Below are positions 25,434 through 28,998 of a stretch of DNA of 28,998 bases, piece after piece. The position numbers and the translations under genes were made by a program. The stretch comes from an uncultured Collinsella sp. Lineage in GTDB: Bacteria > Actinomycetota > Coriobacteriia > Coriobacteriales > Coriobacteriaceae. The notes beneath the pieces were generated by a model. It did not search any database and was not told the DNA's origin. It was given only the letters and a program-made list of their open reading frames with translations. Every line of letters begins with the position of its first letter. The stretch's first letter is position 1. Location: contig URBB01000008.1 in NCBI GenBank assembly GCA_900545835.1, forward strand, positions 1 through 28,998, given 5' to 3'.

Positions 25434-26846
25434 TTATGCCTCGTCGTCCTCGTGCAGACGGCGGCGATAATCGGCGGCCCAGCCCTCAATATTTACCTGA
25501 CGGGCGCGGCCCAGACCGAGTGCGTCGGCCGGGACCGGCTCGGTGATGACGGAGCCGGCGGCCACGAGTGCGCCGTCGCCAATCTGGGCGGGCGCGACCA
25601 TCATGGTGTCGGAACCGATGAAGGCATCCTTGCCGATGACGGTCTTGTGCTTGTGGACGCCGTCGTAGTTGCAGGTGATGGAGCCCGCGCCCACGTTGAC
25701 GCCGGAGCCCATGGTGGTGTCGCCGATGTAGGACAGGTGCGGAACCTTGGAGCCCTCGCCAATCGTGGACTTCTTGATCTCCACGTGCGTGCCGGCCTTG
25801 GAGCCGTCGAGCATGTGGGTGCCCGGGCGCAGATAGGCGCGCGGGCCGCAGTCGACGCCGTTCTCGATGACGGCCTCGATGGCGATGGTCTCATCGATGG
25901 TGCAGCCGCTGCCGACGGTAGTGTCGGTGAGGCGGCTGTTGGGGCCGAGCTGGCACTCCTTGCCCACGGTGACGTGACCGATCAGATGCGTCTGCGGCCA
26001 CACGACGGTGTCGCGGCCGATAACGGCATCGGGGCCGATCCAGGCCTGCGTGGGGTCGATGAAGGTAACGCCCTCGGCCATCCAGTGCTCGTTGATGCGG
26101 TCGCGCGCGATAGCGGTGAGCTGCGCGAGCTGGATACGGCTGTTGACGCCCAGGCCATCGCGGTAGTCATCGCAGTGGAAGATGGAGACAGCCTGGCCGT
26201 GGCTTTTGAGGATCTCGAGCATGTCGGGCAGGTAGTACTCGGATTGCGCGTTGTCGTTGCCGATTTCGTTAATGTGGGCGGCGAGCTGCGCGCCGTCGAA
26301 GGCGTAGCAGCCGGCGTTGCACTCCAGCAGCGTGGCAGCCTGCTCGGGCATGCAGTCCTTCTGCTCGATGATGCGCTCGATCTGACCATCGGCGCCCAGC
26401 TTGATCCGGCCGTAGCCGAAGGGGTCGGGCGGGGTCATGGTCATGACGGTGCAGGCGAGCTCGCCGGTGGCGACGGTCTGTGCGAACTTGGCCACGGTGT
26501 CGGCGGTGATGAGAGGCAGGTCGCCGTTGAGCACGACGACGGGACCCTCGGTGATGCCGCAGGCCTCGAGTGCGACCTTCACGGCGTGACCGGTGCCCAG
26601 GCGCTCGGTCTGCTCAACGCACTCGACCTTGGTGGCGCTGTTGGCGTAGGCGCCGTCGATCAGGGCGCGCATCTCGTCGGCGTGGCTGCCGATGACGACC
26701 ACGACGCGGCTGCAGCCGGCCTTGATGGTAGCGTCGACGATCCACTGGACCATGGGCTTGCCCAGGATCTTGTGCGAAACCTTGCAGTGGTTCGACTTCA
26801 TGCGGGTGCCCTCGCCGGCGGCGAGGATAATTGCGGTTGCGTCCAT
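25434..26846 (-). CDS. glmU: bifunctional UDP-N-acetylglucosamine pyrophosphorylase / glucosamine-1-phosphate acetyltransferase
   Basis: GlmU acetylates glucosamine 1-phosphate and then couples it to UTP to give UDP-GlcNAc for peptidoglycan. The 470-residue product starts with the nucleotidyltransferase motif ILAAGEGTRMKS, followed by RLGTGHAVK and LNGDLPLI. A left-handed beta-helix domain with hexapeptide repeats follows (WIGPDAVIGRDTVVWPQTHL onwards). The acetyltransferase region has RAYLRPGTHM, KAGTHVEIKKSTIGEGSKVPHLSYIGD and GAGSITCNYDG. AGGAGA lies at good spacing from the ATG at 26846; an in-frame extension to 27056 would overlap the ecfT start region and is rejected. glmU and ecfT are divergently transcribed. 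Confidence 0.97.
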   Translation of the reverse strand: MDATAIILAAGEGTRMKSNHCKVSHKILGKPMVQWIVDATIKAGCSRVVVVIGSHADEMRALIDGAYANSATKVECVEQTERLGTGHAVKVALEACGITEGPVVVLNGDLPLITADTVAKFAQTVATGELACTVMTMTPPDPFGYGRIKLGADGQIERIIEQKDCMPEQAATLLECNAGCYAFDGAQLAAHINEIGNDNAQSEYYLPDMLEILKSHGQAVSIFHCDDYRDGLGVNSRIQLAQLTAIARDRINEHWMAEGVTFIDPTQAWIGPDAVIGRDTVVWPQTHLIGHVTVGKECQLGPNSRLTDTTVGSGCTIDETIAIEAVIENGVDCGPRAYLRPGTHMLDGSKAGTHVEIKKSTIGEGSKVPHLSYIGDTTMGSGVNVGAGSITCNYDGVHKHKTVIGKDAFIGSDTMMVAPAQIGDGALVAAGSVITEPVPADALGLGRARQVNIEGWAADYRRRLHEDDEA

Positions 26847-26878
26847 GTGATCTCCTGTTACGTTATAGAGACGTGTGC

Positions 26879-26906
26879 TTGGAAACGATACACGGCGCAA
26901 TATGAT
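26879..26906 (+). promoter_or_regulatory. probable ecfT promoter
   Basis: TTGGAA (26879-26884) and TATGAT (26901-26906) are 16 bases apart, a fair sigma-70-like match in the glmU-ecfT divergent gap. It would give a leader of about 125 bases before the GTG start. The leader has a CGGCGG/CCGCCG stem but no riboswitch I can name. Confidence 0.45.
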
Positions 26907-27039
26907 ACCGCAGGCATATGATGAGCGCGTAACGATTGGATTGCGGCGGTTGAGGCTTGTGCCGCCGGCGTGGCGTTTGCACTGCTTGCGTGCGGCGTTG
27001 GCGGTGCTGCGGAGCTGTCGTTTGAGCGAGGAGACGGGG

Positions 27040-27933
27040 GTGCCCGTGGACAACATACGTGAGGAGTCTGGCGGCGAGCCCGTCGCGGCATTTTCGATGT
27101 CGCATCCGGCAGTTCCGGCGCTCTACATGGTGCTGACGTTGGGGCTCACCATGTTCTCGATGCAACCGGTGTTGATCGCGCTGTCGCTTGCGGGTGGGTT
27201 GGCGTACGGGTTTGCGACGCGCGGTGCTGCGCGCACGTTGGGGGCGCTTCGCTGGCAGCTGCCAGTGATTTTGATTATTGCGGTGCTCAATCCGCTATTT
27301 AGCGCCTCGGGCTCGACGGAGCTGTTTCGTATTGGCATGCGCGCGGTGTATCTGGAGAGCATGGTTTACGGCCTGTGCATGGGCGGGCTGTTTGTGGCGA
27401 GCGTGCTGTGGTTTGAGGCGGCGGCGTCGATGCTCGAATACGACAAGGTGCTCGCACTGTTGGGCAACGCCGCGCCGGTGCTCGCGCTCATGATCTCGAT
27501 GTGTATGCGGCTTATCCCGCACTTTTTGCGCCGCGGCCGCACGGTGCTGGCGGTGCAGGACGCGATCGATGTGCCGGGGCGTGCGCCCGCCGATCCCGTG
27601 CGATCGCGCCTGCGGGCGTCGAGCGTGCTGATGGGCTGGGGCATGGAAGATTCGCTTGAGCGCGCGGATGCCATGCGCTCGCGCGGGTGGGGTGCTGCGT
27701 CGCGCCGTACGACGTACGCGCGGTATCGACTGGGACGCAGCGACGTTGCCGCGCTGGTCGAGCTCGCGCTGTTTGGTGCCGCCGCGGTGGCAGTGGCATG
27801 GACCGCGACAACGCAGTATTCGTTTTACCCGCAGCTTTCGGTGCCCGCGCCGTGGCTGGGCTATGTTGTGTACGCTGCCTGGATGGTACTGCCCTGTGTG
27901 TTGCATGCGATCGATGAGAAGAGGTTTGGCTGA
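27040..27933 (+). CDS. ecfT: energy-coupling factor (ECF) transporter transmembrane subunit T
   Basis: EcfT links the two ATPases to the substrate-binding S component in vitamin or metal importers. From the GTG at 27040 the product has 297 residues. Hydrophobic segments begin at about residue 30 (PALYMVLTLGLTMFSM, then VLIALSLAGGLAYGF, LPVILIIAVLNPLFS, SMVYGLCMGGLFVASVLWFEAA), with two more near the C-terminus (about 240-290). The cytoplasmic coupling region contains the EcfT signature ADAMRSRGWG. The start is chosen for GAGGAG at 27028-27033; the frame is open upstream to 26875, and a start near 26902 would add about 46 basic residues. Its stop overlaps the next gene's ATG by one base. No S component is visible in the window. 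Confidence 0.82.
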   Translation: MPVDNIREESGGEPVAAFSMSHPAVPALYMVLTLGLTMFSMQPVLIALSLAGGLAYGFATRGAARTLGALRWQLPVILIIAVLNPLFSASGSTELFRIGMRAVYLESMVYGLCMGGLFVASVLWFEAAASMLEYDKVLALLGNAAPVLALMISMCMRLIPHFLRRGRTVLAVQDAIDVPGRAPADPVRSRLRASSVLMGWGMEDSLERADAMRSRGWGAASRRTTYARYRLGRSDVAALVELALFGAAAVAVAWTATTQYSFYPQLSVPAPWLGYVVYAAWMVLPCVLHAIDEKRFG

Positions 27934-28998
27934 TGGCTCGGTTGGATAGGGGCTCGGTGTCGGGCGCGGCGTGCGGCCCGGATATGCCGGCGATTGAGGT
28001 GCGGAGCCTGAGCTTCGCCTACCCCGGGGCTGATGCTGCGGTGCTCGAGGGGCTCGACTGGTCTGTTCCTCAAGGTGCATTTGCGCTGCTTGTCGGCGGT
28101 ACCGGATCGGGTAAGTCGACGCTGCTGTCGCTGCTCAAGCCCGAGATCGCTCCGGCGGGCGAGCGCACTGGCGATGCGCGCGTGCTGGGCGAGAACGTTG
28201 CCGACATGGACGTGCACGCGTCTGCGGAGCGCGTGGGCTATGTGTTTCAGGACCCCGAGAACCAGATCGTGTGCGAGACCGTGTGGCACGAGATGGCGTT
28301 TGGCTTGGAAAACTTGGGCATGTCGCGCGACGAGATGCGCCGTCGTGTAGCCGAGACCAGCTATTTCTTTGGGTTGGAGGATTGGCTCCACCGCGATACC
28401 GATACGCTTTCGGGCGGACGCAAGCAGCTGCTGTCGCTGGCAGCTGTGCTGGCGTTGCGCCCGCGCGTGCTGCTGCTCGACGAGCCCACGTCTCAGCTTG
28501 ATCCGGTTGCGGAGAAGAATTTTCTGCACGCACTGTTTCGTGTGAATCGCGAGCTGGGCTGCACGGTTGTTGTGGCGACGCATCAGCCGCGGCCGATGCT
28601 CGAGTATGCGACGTGTACGTACCGGATTGAGGGCGGTCGCGTGCGCGAGGTGGCGGATATGGCTTCTTTGGGACGCCGAGAATCGCTGTTTTCCGATGAC
28701 ATGTTGGGGTGGGGTGCCATCCGATGTGCAAAAAACGGAGTATTCAGCAGGCGTGAGGACAATTTGGGCTTTCTGGAGCCGCCCCGGGATGTATCGAGTG
28801 CGAAAAAAAGTTCGGAATTGGACAAATCGTCCGAATTTGTGGCGCAAACGTCGCTCGAGAACGGCTCGGAAGCCTTCCCGCGCACGGATGGAAGCAGAAT
28901 ACTCCAAAAAATGCACGCTGGGTCGGCTACCACCCTGGCAGGGAGCTGGTTTCGCTACGATCGCATGCACCGCACCGGCCGAAAACGACGCATCGAGC
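27933..28998 (+). CDS. ECF transporter ATP-binding protein, probably a two-ATPase fusion, 3' partial
   Basis: The ATPase that energises the ECF module. The frame stays open for 355 codons and leaves the window. The first ABC domain (about residues 20-240) is complete: A-loop in LSFAYPG, Walker A GGTGSGKST, Q-loop FQDPENQ, signature LSGGRKQLLSLA, Walker B VLLLDEPTSQLDP and switch His in VATHQPRP. A low-complexity stretch encoded by a palindromic element (28727-28915) comes next. WFRYDR near the window end then resembles the A-loop that opens a second ABC domain, as in EcfA1-EcfA2 fusions. The gene starts with an ATG overlapping the ecfT stop (TGATG). The first domain is certain; the second domain is an inference. 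Confidence 0.85.
   Translation, partial: MARLDRGSVSGAACGPDMPAIEVRSLSFAYPGADAAVLEGLDWSVPQGAFALLVGGTGSGKSTLLSLLKPEIAPAGERTGDARVLGENVADMDVHASAERVGYVFQDPENQIVCETVWHEMAFGLENLGMSRDEMRRRVAETSYFFGLEDWLHRDTDTLSGGRKQLLSLAAVLALRPRVLLLDEPTSQLDPVAEKNFLHALFRVNRELGCTVVVATHQPRPMLEYATCTYRIEGGRVREVADMASLGRRESLFSDDMLGWGAIRCAKNGVFSRREDNLGFLEPPRDVSSAKKSSELDKSSEFVAQTSLENGSEAFPRTDGSRILQKMHAGSATTLAGSWFRYDRMHRTGRKRRIE
28727..28915. repeat. dyad-symmetric element of about 190 bp inside the ECF ATPase gene
   Basis: The outer arms are TGCA-N6-GGAGTATTC (28727-28745) and its inverse (28897-28915), extending to about 15 of 22 matches. An inner pair, TTCGGA (28811-28816) and TCCGAA (28830-28835), has almost the same centre of symmetry (about 28822). 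Between them GGCTTTCTGGAGCCG on the left mirrors GGCTTCCGAGCCG on the right. A-runs break the high-GC pattern. The 189 bases equal 63 codons and contain no stop in the ATPase frame. Confidence 0.65.

Noticed and set aside
25401..26921. Plus-strand open frame of 506 codons across glmU
   Set aside because: Rich in Gly, Ala, Asp and Val without motifs; antisense to glmU, whose motifs and ribosome site are clear.
26907..27039. Cobalamin or other riboswitch in the ecfT leader
   Set aside because: The leader is of suitable length and ECF systems are often riboswitch-controlled, but I could not find the conserved cores of the cobalamin, TPP, FMN or other common vitamin riboswitches.

Overview
The window is high-GC bacterial chromosome, densely coding on both strands. 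The gene set suggests an actinobacterium of class Coriobacteriia, most likely Collinsella or a close relative: a class B sortase, a 2Fe-2S/4Fe-4S NfnAB transhydrogenase typical of anaerobes, an Fe-S type PurF, an ECF transporter, an ABC_trans_CmpB membrane protein and many short intergenic palindromes. The genus is an inference from gene content and repeat style; no rRNA or tRNA gene is present to confirm it.

Layout. 1-4677: carA (5' end outside the window) and carB, carbamoyl phosphate synthetase. 4678-5210: a gene-free stretch packed with palindromes and a direct repeat. 5211-7196: purE, a class B sortase and a degenerate MoaE-like protein. 7301-8530 (minus): a polytopic ABC_trans_CmpB protein. 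8825-12447: purF, purM, purN. 12600-15007: a lone PTS EIIA, a membrane-anchored parvulin-type foldase and a YqeY protein. 15255-18284: a complete polar amino acid ABC importer (ATPase, Tat-type lipoprotein receptor, two permeases), followed by a cytidylate kinase-like protein at 18333-18956. 19083-26846 (all minus): nfnA-nfnB, pth, an unrecognised protein with a PD-(D/E)XK nuclease-like C-terminus, prs and glmU. 27040-28998 (plus): ecfT and an ECF ATPase that runs off the window.

How the genes fit together. Several products share the nucleotide supply line: Prs makes PRPP, PurF uses it with glutamine, PurN, PurM and PurE carry out later purine steps, and CarAB makes carbamoyl phosphate for pyrimidines and arginine. 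The amino acid importer (probably glutamate/glutamine/aspartate) and NfnAB (NADPH supply linked to ferredoxin) could feed these routes. GlmU, the sortase and the foldase serve the cell envelope.

The most unusual content is between genes. At least three repeat styles occur. (1) Palindromes or inverted pairs carrying a GGGACAG core, at six or seven loci. (2) Two elements of about 203 bp ending in near-identical 24-bp inverted repeats that start TGGACAG; they bracket the nuclease-like gene. (3) A dyad-symmetric element of about 190 bp lying in frame inside the ECF ATPase reading frame, apparently in the linker between two ATPase domains. Styles 1 and 2 look like REPIN/MITE-type non-autonomous elements. 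No transposase that could move them is encoded in this window.
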